Below, in pieces: positions 1 through 6,297 of a stretch of 12,749 nucleotides of DNA (positions are counted from its first letter, which is position 1; the number at the start of each line of letters is the position of its first letter). The notes under the pieces were generated by a model. The model worked only from the letters and a program-made list of their open reading frames with translations. It was not told where the DNA came from and ran no database searches. A program made the position numbers and the translations under genes. Origin of the DNA: SAR324 cluster bacterium (lineage in GTDB: Bacteria > SAR324 > XYD2-FULL-50-16); assembly GCA_002401295.1 (NCBI GenBank), contig NVSR01000008.1, positions 6,644-19,392 on the forward strand, read 5' to 3'.

Positions 1-478
1 TATTAGCAATAATCCCTTCAATCGTGGCCAATTCCGGCTTCGCATCCACCATATATTTAGGAACCCAGAATCCTTCTTCCCCACCATCGGAAAGAGATTT
101 TCCAGCAATGCGCAGGCGCTTTTCTTCGACGCCTTTTAATAGAGCATCTGTAAAAGCATTACTCCAAAGTTCCGAAGCAATATCCGGTTGGGACTTTTCA
201 ATCATGGAAGTTCCCGTGGGCATGGTATCACCGGGGATCAAACTAGCGTCACATCCATAACCATGCTCCAGAATGAAACGATCGATGTTGGCCATCAAGG
301 TTGCGGAGTTCCAGTTCATGTCTGCCAAAGTGACTTTGCCACAGGTCTGAGCGACTTCTGTAACAGCTGCAATTTCTTGTGTTGTTTGCTGAGCTTTTTC
401 TTCAACTTTAGATTCCGTTGGGGAAGAATCACAACCTGCCAGTGCAAGCATTGCGATCGCTATCAATAATTTCTTCAT
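1..478 (-). CDS. Glycine betaine/proline-type ABC transporter substrate-binding lipoprotein (N-terminal part)
   Basis: Reading the minus strand from the ATG at 478-476 gives 159 codons that stay open to the left edge, so the C-terminus lies outside the window. The protein starts MKKLLIAIAMLALAGC, a lipoprotein signal peptide with a lipobox (LAGC) and Cys16 as the likely lipidated residue. A Ser/Thr/Gln/Glu-rich tether follows. The mature part contains the blocks VTLADMNWNSATL, GYGCDASLIPGDTMPTGTSM and ASELWSNAF, typical of OpuAC/ProX-type quaternary-amine binding proteins, which deliver glycine betaine or related osmolytes to an ABC permease. Purine-rich sequence (GAGAGGA) lies upstream of the start. 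Permease and ATPase genes are not visible and may lie further left. The family call is firm; the exact ligand is inferred. Confidence 0.85.
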   Translation of the reverse strand, partial: MKKLLIAIAMLALAGCDSSPTESKVEEKAQQTTQEIAAVTEVAQTCGKVTLADMNWNSATLMANIDRFILEHGYGCDASLIPGDTMPTGTSMIEKSQPDIASELWSNAFTDALLKGVEEKRLRIAGKSLSDGGEEGFWVPKYMVDAKPELATIEGIIAN

Positions 479-793
479 TCCTATTTTCCTCTCAAATGAA
501 TATGAAAGATTTTTCCTATCCCTTCCTGCTGGCCTACACTCTCAAGAGCATCACAAATGACGCAAAGTAATGGCTGGAATTCTAGTTTTAGCAACTATCA
601 ACAGATGATGATCAAGGGACAGAATGATAAAAAAGGTGATGATATACCAACATTCCGCTGATCTAAATAGTATTGATGATACGCAAAGGTTTTTAGGACT
701 AGTGATTGGGGTATGAGCGTACAAGGATTGTTTTATAGACTGAAAGAGCGGAATTTTCAAAAAGGGGATACTGCTACTGTTAATTTTGAATTT

Positions 794-813
794 CAGTCAA
801 TAGACTGTTTTTT
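794..813 (+). terminator. Weak hairpin followed by T6
   Basis: CAGTC (794-798), loop AATA, GACTG (803-807), then six T. It has the form of an intrinsic terminator for rightward transcription, but the stem is only 5 bp and no gene ends just before it, so its role is uncertain. Confidence 0.3.
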
Positions 814-830
814 CAAAAAAAACATAACTC

Positions 831-855
831 ATTACTTCCAAATTCAAGAAGTAAT
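831..855. promoter_or_regulatory. Perfect 8-bp inverted repeat, possible operator
   Basis: ATTACTTC (831-838) and GAAGTAAT (848-855) are exact reverse complements separated by 9 bases, giving roughly two-turn symmetry like many dimeric regulator sites. It lies about 210 bases before the YeeE/YedE pair. No regulator gene for it is visible nearby. As RNA it would be an AT-rich hairpin, so an operator is only one option. Confidence 0.35.
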
Positions 856-984
856 TATGTTGTTGGCAGGTGTAGTAGACCTTTTTTTTACCTCTCAGAC
901 AAGTGGATGTGTAGTTGTAATTACGATATTTATCATAAATCCCCATTTCTAACAGGCCAAAGAGTGGATGAGGTGATCAATTGT

Positions 985-1014
985 TTGGCGAAATGTTCTC
1001 GAATCAAGGATAAT
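985..1014 (+). promoter_or_regulatory. Candidate sigma-70 promoter for the YeeE/YedE pair
   Basis: TTGGCG (985-990) and GATAAT (1009-1014) are separated by 18 bases and match the -35 and -10 consensus at 4/6 and 5/6 positions. Transcription would start near 1021, giving a leader of about 45 bases with the strong ribosome site at 1054-1062. Confidence 0.45.
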
Positions 1015-1067
1015 CTCTCTATATTCTTTCCATGACAATAGCAGAAGATTTCATAAGGAGGTAATGG

Positions 1068-1493
1068 ATGCATCCATATCTGGTAGCACTTCTAGGCGGT
1101 ATTATTCTCGGTTTAGCCTCGACTCTTTTTATGCTCTTTAATGGTCGTGTTCTTGGAATCAGTGGTATTTTCAAAGGACTCATTATGCCCATGAAAGGTG
1201 ACATACAATGGCGTTTGTCCTTTATATTGGGGATGCTCATGACAGGGGCTATCTATTTCGCAATCCATCCTCAAGCCTTTGATAATCAAATCAGCCGCTC
1301 CTTTTACGCTTATGCCTTGGCAGGTTTGCTCGTCGGTATGGGGACAGCCTTTGGCAGTGGTTGCACCAGTGGACATGGGATTTGCGGGATCAGCCGCTTA
1401 TCATTACGCTCAACCCTAGCCACTATCACATTTATGCTAACTGGAGCAGTTTCAGTCTATCTCGTACAGCATTTGATGGGGGGTGAAATATGA
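1068..1493 (+). CDS. YeeE/YedE-type membrane transporter, first half (PmpA-like)
   Basis: This 141-residue, very hydrophobic protein has about four membrane segments. It carries the YeeE/YedE (DUF395) hallmark GSGCTSGHGICG near residues 96-107, with Cys99 and Cys106. Full-length family members include bacterial thiosulfate uptake proteins in which conserved cysteines contact the substrate; short split versions occur in pairs (PmpA/PmpB) and have been linked to sulfide handling. The start at 1068 is favoured by a near-perfect TAAGGAGGT (1054-1062); the ATG at 1064 is too close to that site and opens another, short frame. The gene overlaps the next by four bases (ATGA), so the two are probably co-translated and form one transporter. 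No BigR-type regulator or persulfide dioxygenase gene is in view, so the sulfur role rests on the family only. Confidence 0.88.
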   Translation: MHPYLVALLGGIILGLASTLFMLFNGRVLGISGIFKGLIMPMKGDIQWRLSFILGMLMTGAIYFAIHPQAFDNQISRSFYAYALAGLLVGMGTAFGSGCTSGHGICGISRLSLRSTLATITFMLTGAVSVYLVQHLMGGEI

Positions 1494-1936
1494 AACAACA
1501 TGTTATCGCTTTTATTGCAGGCAGTCTCTTTGCATTTGGATTAGCACTCTCTGGAATGACTCAGCCCCATAAGATCATTGGATTCCTTGATATTTTTGGT
1601 ACCTGGGATCCTACTCTTCTGTTTGTCATGATAGGGGCTATTGCTGTTCACTTAGTTGCACTGCGTTTGACCTTTAGGCGTAAAGCACCATTGTTGGAAA
1701 ACCAATTCCTGCTGCCTACACAAAAGGCAATCACACCGCGCCTGATAATCGGTTCGGGAGTTTTTGGTCTCGGTTGGGGATTGACAGGATTCTGCCCAGG
1801 TCCCGCTCTGACTTCTTTGCCTAAAGCCACGACAGAGGTCATATTTTTTGTTGGAGCTATGGCCATTGGAATGTATCTACACAAACCGATTAGCAAGTTT
1901 TTGAGTGAAGGGTTAAGTCGCAGCCAAATCAAGTAG
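1490..1936 (+). CDS. YeeE/YedE-type membrane transporter, second half (PmpB-like, DUF6691)
   Basis: A 148-residue membrane protein whose ATG lies inside the stop of the preceding gene. Residues 15-45 (FGLALSGMTQPHKIIGFLD, then a WDP motif at 39-41) and the block GLTGFCPGPAL around residues 98-107, with Cys102, are characteristic of the second half of split YeeE/YedE transporters. About four membrane segments are visible, with a basic loop (FRRK, residues 62-65) near the middle. The cysteine motif pairs with the GSGC/GICG motif of the upstream protein, so the two together carry the conserved thiols that a single-chain family member has. Likely role: inner-membrane movement of a small sulfur species such as thiosulfate or sulfide-derived sulfur. 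The substrate is inferred, not shown. Confidence 0.86.
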   Translation: MKQHVIAFIAGSLFAFGLALSGMTQPHKIIGFLDIFGTWDPTLLFVMIGAIAVHLVALRLTFRRKAPLLENQFLLPTQKAITPRLIIGSGVFGLGWGLTGFCPGPALTSLPKATTEVIFFVGAMAIGMYLHKPISKFLSEGLSRSQIK

Positions 1937-2148
1937 CCGCTAGTTTTCCTCAGAACGGGGAGAACGGGGTCATTCATTTAGATACCTTCTCATCAGCAGT
2001 TTTTAATTGCACTAACCTTTCATCGAGTGTAGGAATTTTCCCTGTAGTCAGTACCAGAGAGTAGCCATGGAAGAACTCAATGATGGCATCGGTAATCGTC
2101 GTAATATGAAAATTCATACTGACTAAAATTCATAGAAAGGAAAAGAAG
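1937..2148. other. Intergenic region with a 9-bp tandem duplication
   Basis: This stretch holds AGAACGGGG repeated exactly head to tail at 1952-1969 and an opposing small open frame (separate entry). Near 2136-2141 the purine run AAAGGA serves as ribosome site for the gene starting at 2149. No clear promoter or intrinsic terminator was found. Confidence 0.4.
1974..2117 (-). CDS. Possible small protein or gene remnant, 47 residues
   Basis: The minus strand is open from an ATG at 2117 to a TGA at 1974-1976, giving 47 residues with a balanced, protein-like composition: MNFHITTITDAIIEFF at the start and LDERLVQLKTADEKVSK at the end. An in-frame stop lies five codons before the ATG, so it is not a longer frame. 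No Shine-Dalgarno sequence is visible upstream and I recognise no family. It may be the surviving end of a decayed gene, a small protein, or a chance frame. It diverges from the gene starting at 2149, only 31 bases away. Confidence 0.2.
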   Translation of the reverse strand: MNFHITTITDAIIEFFHGYSLVLTTGKIPTLDERLVQLKTADEKVSK

Positions 2149-2712
2149 ATGAAGTGTTCCGTTTTTATCGCAACGAGTGTCGATGGTTTTATTGCCAAAG
2201 AAGATGGCAGTGTAGACTGGTTACACACAGCTGGAAATCCTGAAGCTGATATGGGTGATCAAGCTGATATGGGAATGAATGATTATATGTCTTCCATTGA
2301 CTGCATGATCATGGGACGCAAGTGCATGGACACGATATCAAATATGAATTTAACTCCCGAGCAGTGGCCTTATGGTGACACTCGAATTATCGTTCTGAGC
2401 AATACCATAAAAGAAGCTCCTGAGAATATGAAAGGCAAAGTGGAGATGTATTCTGGTGATCTTCAGGCGTTGATATCAAACATTGAAAGTGAAGGTTACA
2501 AGCATGCCTATATTGATGGAGGCACAACCATTCAGGCCTTCATTAACCTCAAGCTGATCAACGAAATGACCATTACTCGAACACCAATTTTGCTGGGTGA
2601 GGGAAAGCCATTGTTTGGAAAGACATTTAAGGATATAAAGCTGGAAGCAGCAAAGGCAGTAGCCTTTCCAAACGACTTCATTCAAGTCAAGTACAAGGTA
2701 AACTACCTATAA
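2149..2712 (+). CDS. Dihydrofolate reductase-like / RibD C-terminal domain protein
   Basis: A 187-residue cytoplasmic protein covering one RibD-C/DHFR-like fold. Family marks are the first strand and loop FIATSVDGFIA (6-16) with SVDWL (21-25), MIMGRKCMDTI (53-63), IIVLSNT (80-86), AYIDGGTTIQAFI (120-132) and the block ITRTPILLGEGKPLF (142-156). Stand-alone members of this family (YyaP/YwjB type) are presumed NAD(P)H-dependent reductases of unknown substrate; this is not a full RibD because the deaminase domain is absent. AAAGGA at 2136-2141 is a suitable ribosome site. An 18-base in-frame duplication has produced ADMGDQADMG at residues 33-42, in a variable loop. A broken amidase gene follows after 25 bases, probably on the same transcript. 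Confidence 0.85.
   Translation: MKCSVFIATSVDGFIAKEDGSVDWLHTAGNPEADMGDQADMGMNDYMSSIDCMIMGRKCMDTISNMNLTPEQWPYGDTRIIVLSNTIKEAPENMKGKVEMYSGDLQALISNIESEGYKHAYIDGGTTIQAFINLKLINEMTITRTPILLGEGKPLFGKTFKDIKLEAAKAVAFPNDFIQVKYKVNYL
2243..2273 (+). repeat. 18-base in-frame direct repeat inside the reductase-like gene
   Basis: AAGCTGATATGGG occurs exactly at 2243-2255 and again at 2261-2273, a period of 18 bases. In the protein this duplicates the six-residue unit ADMGDQ, consistent with a small slippage duplication that keeps the frame. Confidence 0.7.
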
Positions 2713-2737
2713 ATTGATGGTAATCGGAAAAAGGTAA

Positions 2738-3333
2738 ATGACGCCAACATCCCAGCAATTAACCAATCAAAACTACGATTTATTGAGTTCTATCCGACAA
2801 TACTGTGATCAGATTGAGCTCAAGGATAAGGACTACCACGTTTTTGTAGAGGGATCCTATTCTCGTGATTCTGTGATGGAACAAGCAAAAGATTTGCTCA
2901 AGCAATATCCTGATCCTTCAAGTCGCCCTGCTTTATTTGGTATTCCCATTGGGATTAAGGATATTATCCATGCTACCGGTTTTGTAACTCGATGCGGGAC
3001 TCAACTCCCCTCTCATTTATTCCAAGGCCAAGAAGCAAGTTGTGTCACACGGCTAAAAAAGGCAGGTGCGATTATTAGAAGGTTATTCAATCCAGAGAAT
3101 CCCATTTTTTGAGACGATCAAAGACTGGAATCAACGACATCTGGAGTTGATGACCGCTGAGATGGCTCAGGTTCATCAAAATTGGTTGGAGCCATATGGA
3201 GAACTTTATGGCCTCAAAACTCTCCCTGCCAATTGGCTTGGATCAGGAACAGCTTCCCTTAGGCATGCAAGTCATCGCTCCTTTTGATCAGGATGAACGC
3301 TTACTGCAACAGGCCACCGCTTTGTCAGCGTAA
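2738..3333 (+). pseudogene. Amidase-signature enzyme, degraded: two internal deletions with frame changes
   Basis: Three blocks of an amidase-signature hydrolase follow one another in different frames. Residues 1-113 (2738-3076) contain LFGIPIGIKDII with the catalytic lysine Lys74, and GQEASCVTRLKKAGAII; that frame then runs into a stop at 3110-3112. A second frame from about 3077 gives LEGYSIQRIPFF and LMTAEMAQVHQNWLEPYGELYG. A third frame from about 3209 gives LSLPIGLDQEQLPLGMQV and ends DERLLQQATALSA with TAA at 3331-3333. In intact enzymes of about 430-480 residues the glycine/serine-rich core with both catalytic serines lies between the first two blocks, and more sequence lies between the second and third. 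Both are missing here, so no active amidase can be made. AAAGG near 2727-2733 still sits before the ATG. Decay looks fairly recent because the remaining blocks are well conserved. Confidence 0.88.
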
Positions 3334-3344
3334 AAGGCCATTCC

Positions 3345-3372
3345 CTGGAAAGCATGAGGCTTAGCTTTCCAG
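3345..3372. terminator. Perfect 9-bp hairpin between convergent genes
   Basis: CTGGAAAGC (3345-3353) and GCTTTCCAG (3364-3372) are exact complements around a 10-base loop. The hairpin lies between the end of the amidase remnant and the end of the response-regulator gene; the latter's TAA stop (3361-3363) falls inside the loop. Position suggests a bidirectional transcription end, but there is no T-tract on either side, so intrinsic termination is not assured. Confidence 0.4.
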
Positions 3373-4848
3373 CTCAAACACTTCACCTTTTTCTTTGTAT
3401 TCGTTGAGCTTGTTCCGCAAAGTGCGGATACTAATGCCTAAAATTTCAGCTGCTTTGGTTCTATTACCGGCAGTGTGGTGCAAAGTCTTAAAAATCAACT
3501 GCTTTTCAGCTTCCCAGAGGGAAACACCGACTTTGAGCGTTAAAGTCTCTTTGTCTTGAACCGTTTCTTCTGCGGCGGCTGCTAATGGCTCTTTTGTTGT
3601 TTCTGGCTGATTGGCTTGATTAATATGTTTCATCGTGCCGGGGATCATCAACAGATTGGCAACGGTAATCGTATCACCTGCGCATAAGAGCGCGGCTCGC
3701 TCGATCACATTCTCCAGCTCCCGGATGTTGCCTCGCCAGTTATAATTAGTCAGCAGTTTAGAGACATCATTATGAATTTTGAGTAGAGGCCGATTGTTCA
3801 ACTCCGTGTGTTTTTCAATGAAGTATTTGGCTAAAACCATGATATCGCCTTTCCTCTCCCGCAGAGGTGGTAACATCAAAGGAATTACATTGAGACGGAA
3901 ATAAAGATCTTCCCGAAAAACACCTTGGTCGATCGCTTCCATCATGTTGCGATTCGTAGTCGCAATCACCCGGATATCAATGCTGGTAGTCTCCGTACCA
4001 CCCACTCGGTCAATGGTGAACTCCTGGAGTACACGCAGCAACTTGGCTTGGAGGGACAGAGGCATTTCGCTGATTTCATCCAGCAGGATCGTGCCACCAT
4101 TGGCTTGCTCGAACTTTCCACGATGGTCGTTGATGGCTCCGGTAAAGGCTCCTTTTTTATGACCGAATAGTTCGCTTTCTAACAAATTTTCCGGCAAGGC
4201 AGCGCAGTTGATTGCCACAAAGGGGCGGTCAGCTCTATCGGATTCTTTATGGATATACTGGGCTAATAATTCCTTTCCCGTACCACTTTCCGCCTGAATT
4301 AATACGGAAGCTCTACTGGGGGCAATATTTTTTGCCACGGCCATTAATTGTTTCATTCCCTCGTCTTCGGTGATGGTCTCCTTATAAGAGGCTTTATTCT
4401 TGCCGACTCCTGTGGCTTTTCTCCCACCTTTTTTGCGCGGTGCTTCAGCTGCTTCTGCGAGTACGGCAGCCCGTTCCTCTTTAAAGGAGAGGGCTCTTTC
4501 AATCAAAAAGATGAAAGTGTCGAAATCAAACGGCTTCTGTACATAGTCAAAAGCACCATGTTTCATGGCGGAGATGGCCGTATCAATGGTTCCATAGGCC
4601 GTGACGAGTACAACGGGAATATTTGGATTGATGGCCTTGATATCTTTTAAAAGCTCTAATCCGCTGCGTTTGGGCATGGTCATGTCGGTGATCACCATGC
4701 TGTACTTCTTTTTCTTGAATTTATTGAACGCATCAATCGCGTTATGCGAGAGTTCGACGGGATATCCGCATCGTTTCAAGGCCGCGGACATGGCTATCCG
4801 CATTTCCACTTCATCGTCTACAACTAGGATTGGATCATTGATTACCAT
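3361..4848 (-). CDS. NtrC-family sigma-54-dependent response regulator
   Basis: This complete 495-residue protein has the three NtrC-type domains. The receiver domain (about 5-120) has the acidic pair Asp11-Asp12, phosphoacceptor Asp55, Thr83 and Lys105. A basic linker (about 137-156) follows. The AAA+ domain has Walker A AESGTGKE (186-193), the sigma-54 contact loop GAFTGA (233-238), Walker B TILLDEI (253-259) and the segment FREDLYFRLNV (311-321). A Fis-type helix-turn-helix lies at the C-terminus (GNRTKAAEILGISIRTLRNKL). With GAFTGA intact it should activate sigma-54 RNA polymerase when phosphorylated. It lies 90 bases downstream of sohB on the same strand. No cognate histidine kinase or target operon is adjacent, so the signal is unknown. 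The ribosome site before the ATG is poor. FlrC/FlbD-like roles are possible but not supported by neighbours. Confidence 0.95.
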   Translation of the reverse strand: MVINDPILVVDDEVEMRIAMSAALKRCGYPVELSHNAIDAFNKFKKKKYSMVITDMTMPKRSGLELLKDIKAINPNIPVVLVTAYGTIDTAISAMKHGAFDYVQKPFDFDTFIFLIERALSFKEERAAVLAEAAEAPRKKGGRKATGVGKNKASYKETITEDEGMKQLMAVAKNIAPSRASVLIQAESGTGKELLAQYIHKESDRADRPFVAINCAALPENLLESELFGHKKGAFTGAINDHRGKFEQANGGTILLDEISEMPLSLQAKLLRVLQEFTIDRVGGTETTSIDIRVIATTNRNMMEAIDQGVFREDLYFRLNVIPLMLPPLRERKGDIMVLAKYFIEKHTELNNRPLLKIHNDVSKLLTNYNWRGNIRELENVIERAALLCAGDTITVANLLMIPGTMKHINQANQPETTKEPLAAAAEETVQDKETLTLKVGVSLWEAEKQLIFKTLHHTAGNRTKAAEILGISIRTLRNKLNEYKEKGEVFELES

Positions 4849-4938
4849 CGTAACTCATACCGTAAAAGGTTAACTCTACCAATAATAAACAAGTTTTTCT
4901 AAGGAGATTTAGTCTGATTTCATCCCCACTAATAAGCT

Positions 4939-5985
4939 TTATTTGTTGCTCAATCCCGAGCTTGCTTGTGCTCCCTGCAATCGCCCCATAAAACGGTCCA
5001 ACATACTCTCTGCAGCCAGAGAGAATTTCTCGGATAATTTTTTCTTTTCATGATAACTCACCTCATAAAGATCACTTTCTCGGGAGGCGTCGAGCAGGTA
5101 AGCATCACTGGTTTTGATTGCATCGATTAACTTGAGGTCCAAGGCCTGTTTGCCATACCAATGTTCACCGGTGGCAATCTTTTTCAGGTCCAACTCAGCA
5201 CGATATTGGGTGATGAAATCTTTGAACAAATCATGGGTTTCCTCCAGCTCTTCTTGCAACTTTTTTCGATCCGCTTTTGTATTCTCCCCAAACATGGTCA
5301 GAGTACGCTTATATTCGCCTGCCGTTACTTGCTCAAACTCGATGTTATTTTTCCGTAATAGGCGGTTAAAATTAGGTATTTGGGCAATCACACCAATCGA
5401 ACCGATGATAGCGAAGGGAGCGGCTAAAAGTCGATCTGCCACACAAGCCATCATGTATCCACCACTTGCGGCGACTTTGTCCACGGTGATGGTTAAGGGG
5501 ATCTTCTTTTCTTTAATACGCAGGAGTTGGGAAGCGGCTAGCCCATAGGAATGCACCATGCCTCCCCCACTTTCCAAACGCAGCAGAATTTCATCTTTTT
5601 CCGTAGCAACCATCAAAATAGCGGTGATTTCTTCCCGCAGGGACTCAACGGCTGAAGCTCGAATATCTCCCGCGAAGTTGAGAATAAAGATTCGTTTCAG
5701 TGGAATGTCTGCCTCTTGCTGTTGCTTTTTCTTTTTCTGCTTTTGTTCTGCCTTTTCCTGCTTTAGGATCTTATGAAATTCCTTTTTAGGTAAGCTCGCT
5801 TCCTGAATCACATGAGCGAAATCAGTGTATTTCTCATTGATGGAACGGATCTGAATGGACTGCTTTTTCGAAGATTTCCCTCGCATGAGCAATGCCAACA
5901 AACCACCAAACGTAATCAACACTGCAAAAACAAGGGTGGCAACCTTAGCTAAGAACAGTCCGTATTGAGACAAAAAATCAATCAT
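4939..5985 (-). CDS. sohB: SohB-type inner-membrane serine protease (S49 family)
   Basis: A 348-residue protein with one N-terminal membrane segment (about 10-34), a very Lys/Gln-rich linker (about 67-92), and an S49 protease domain from about residue 97. The nucleophile is Ser174 in VAASGGYM and the general base is Lys226 in AGEYKRT, matching the Ser-Lys dyad and spacing of SohB/SppA enzymes. Other family marks are LRLESGGGMVHSYGLAA (135-151) and IIGSIGVIAQIPN (193-205). The length and single protease domain fit SohB and not the tandem-domain SppA. The enzyme should cut peptides or misfolded proteins on the outer side of the inner membrane. The minus-strand start at 5985 has no clear Shine-Dalgarno sequence. 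The response-regulator gene follows 90 bases later and could share the transcript. Confidence 0.93.
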   Translation of the reverse strand: MIDFLSQYGLFLAKVATLVFAVLITFGGLLALLMRGKSSKKQSIQIRSINEKYTDFAHVIQEASLPKKEFHKILKQEKAEQKQKKKKQQQEADIPLKRIFILNFAGDIRASAVESLREEITAILMVATEKDEILLRLESGGGMVHSYGLAASQLLRIKEKKIPLTITVDKVAASGGYMMACVADRLLAAPFAIIGSIGVIAQIPNFNRLLRKNNIEFEQVTAGEYKRTLTMFGENTKADRKKLQEELEETHDLFKDFITQYRAELDLKKIATGEHWYGKQALDLKLIDAIKTSDAYLLDASRESDLYEVSYHEKKKLSEKFSLAAESMLDRFMGRLQGAQASSGLSNK

Positions 5986-6025
5986 AAATAAACAGGATAG
6001 AATATATTCCAGGTCAGCTAGAGCA

Positions 6026-6056
6026 AGCCTCTTGAAAAGTCTTTTGAAAAGAGGCT
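6026..6056. repeat. Inverted repeat AGCCTCTT / AAGAGGCT
   Basis: Exact 8-bp arms at 6026-6033 and 6049-6056 enclose 15 bases that contain further AAAAG/CTTTT symmetry. It lies upstream of both divergent genes, so it is more likely an operator or a leader hairpin of sohB than a terminator; no T-tract follows on either strand. Confidence 0.45.
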
Positions 6057-6222
6057 ATTATTTAAACAATCACGCATTATTCCTCTCCATTACTCTATTT
6101 TTTAAAGGATGAAAAGGGGGAGAGGGCCGATTAGGAACGGGTTATGTATTCCCTCTAAGTGGTGATTTTTTCCCTTTTTGCCCCCAATCATGCTAAAAAG
6201 AGGACAACAGAAGGAAAAAAAA

Positions 6223-6252
6223 TTGACCTAATCCATTGAAAAATAATATTTT
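6223..6252 (+). promoter_or_regulatory. Candidate sigma-70 promoter for the MltB-like gene
   Basis: TTGACC (6223-6228) and TATTTT (6247-6252) are 18 bases apart; the -35 matches 5/6 consensus positions. TAATAT overlaps the -10 with a shorter spacer. The inferred leader is about 40 bases. Confidence 0.5.
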
Positions 6253-6297
6253 TGTAGAGATTAAAGCAGTAGCTACTCTATGGTGAGGACTTATCAT

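Larger units (their letters stand above)
479..1067. other. Long intergenic region between divergent genes
   Basis: About 590 bases separate the leftward binding-protein gene from the rightward YeeE/YedE pair. The open frames here (about 70-80 codons on each strand) have no family signature, no good ribosome site and low-complexity composition, so I do not call them genes. Structured elements inside are listed separately: a short hairpin plus T6 (794-813), a perfect 8-bp inverted repeat (831-855) and a promoter candidate (985-1014). The 480-790 part shows nothing I recognise. Confidence 0.6.
5986..6297. other. Divergent intergenic region between sohB and the MltB-like gene
   Basis: About 310 bases hold control sequences for two diverging genes. 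Visible elements are the 10-bp palindrome GAATATATTC (6000-6009) just before sohB, a perfect 8-bp inverted repeat (6026-6056), a purine/pyrimidine-skewed middle, and a sigma-70-like promoter facing right (6223-6252). No open frame of interest is present. Confidence 0.5.

Noticed and set aside
551..952. Open frames of about 70-80 codons on both strands in the left intergenic region
   Set aside because: No family motifs, low-complexity AT-rich composition, poor ribosome sites, and they overlap hairpins and an inverted repeat.
3066..3287. Separate 73-residue gene after the amidase fragment
   Set aside because: Its sequence matches the later part of the same amidase family and changes frame again near 3209, so it is part of one degraded gene.
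4348..4873. Plus-strand frames opposite the response-regulator gene
   Set aside because: They are shadows of a gene with complete, well-conserved domains on the minus strand.
6280..6297. Upstream ATG at 6280 as the start of the transglycosylase
   Set aside because: No ribosome site precedes it; the ATG at 6298 has GGTGAGG at good distance and gives a cleaner signal peptide.
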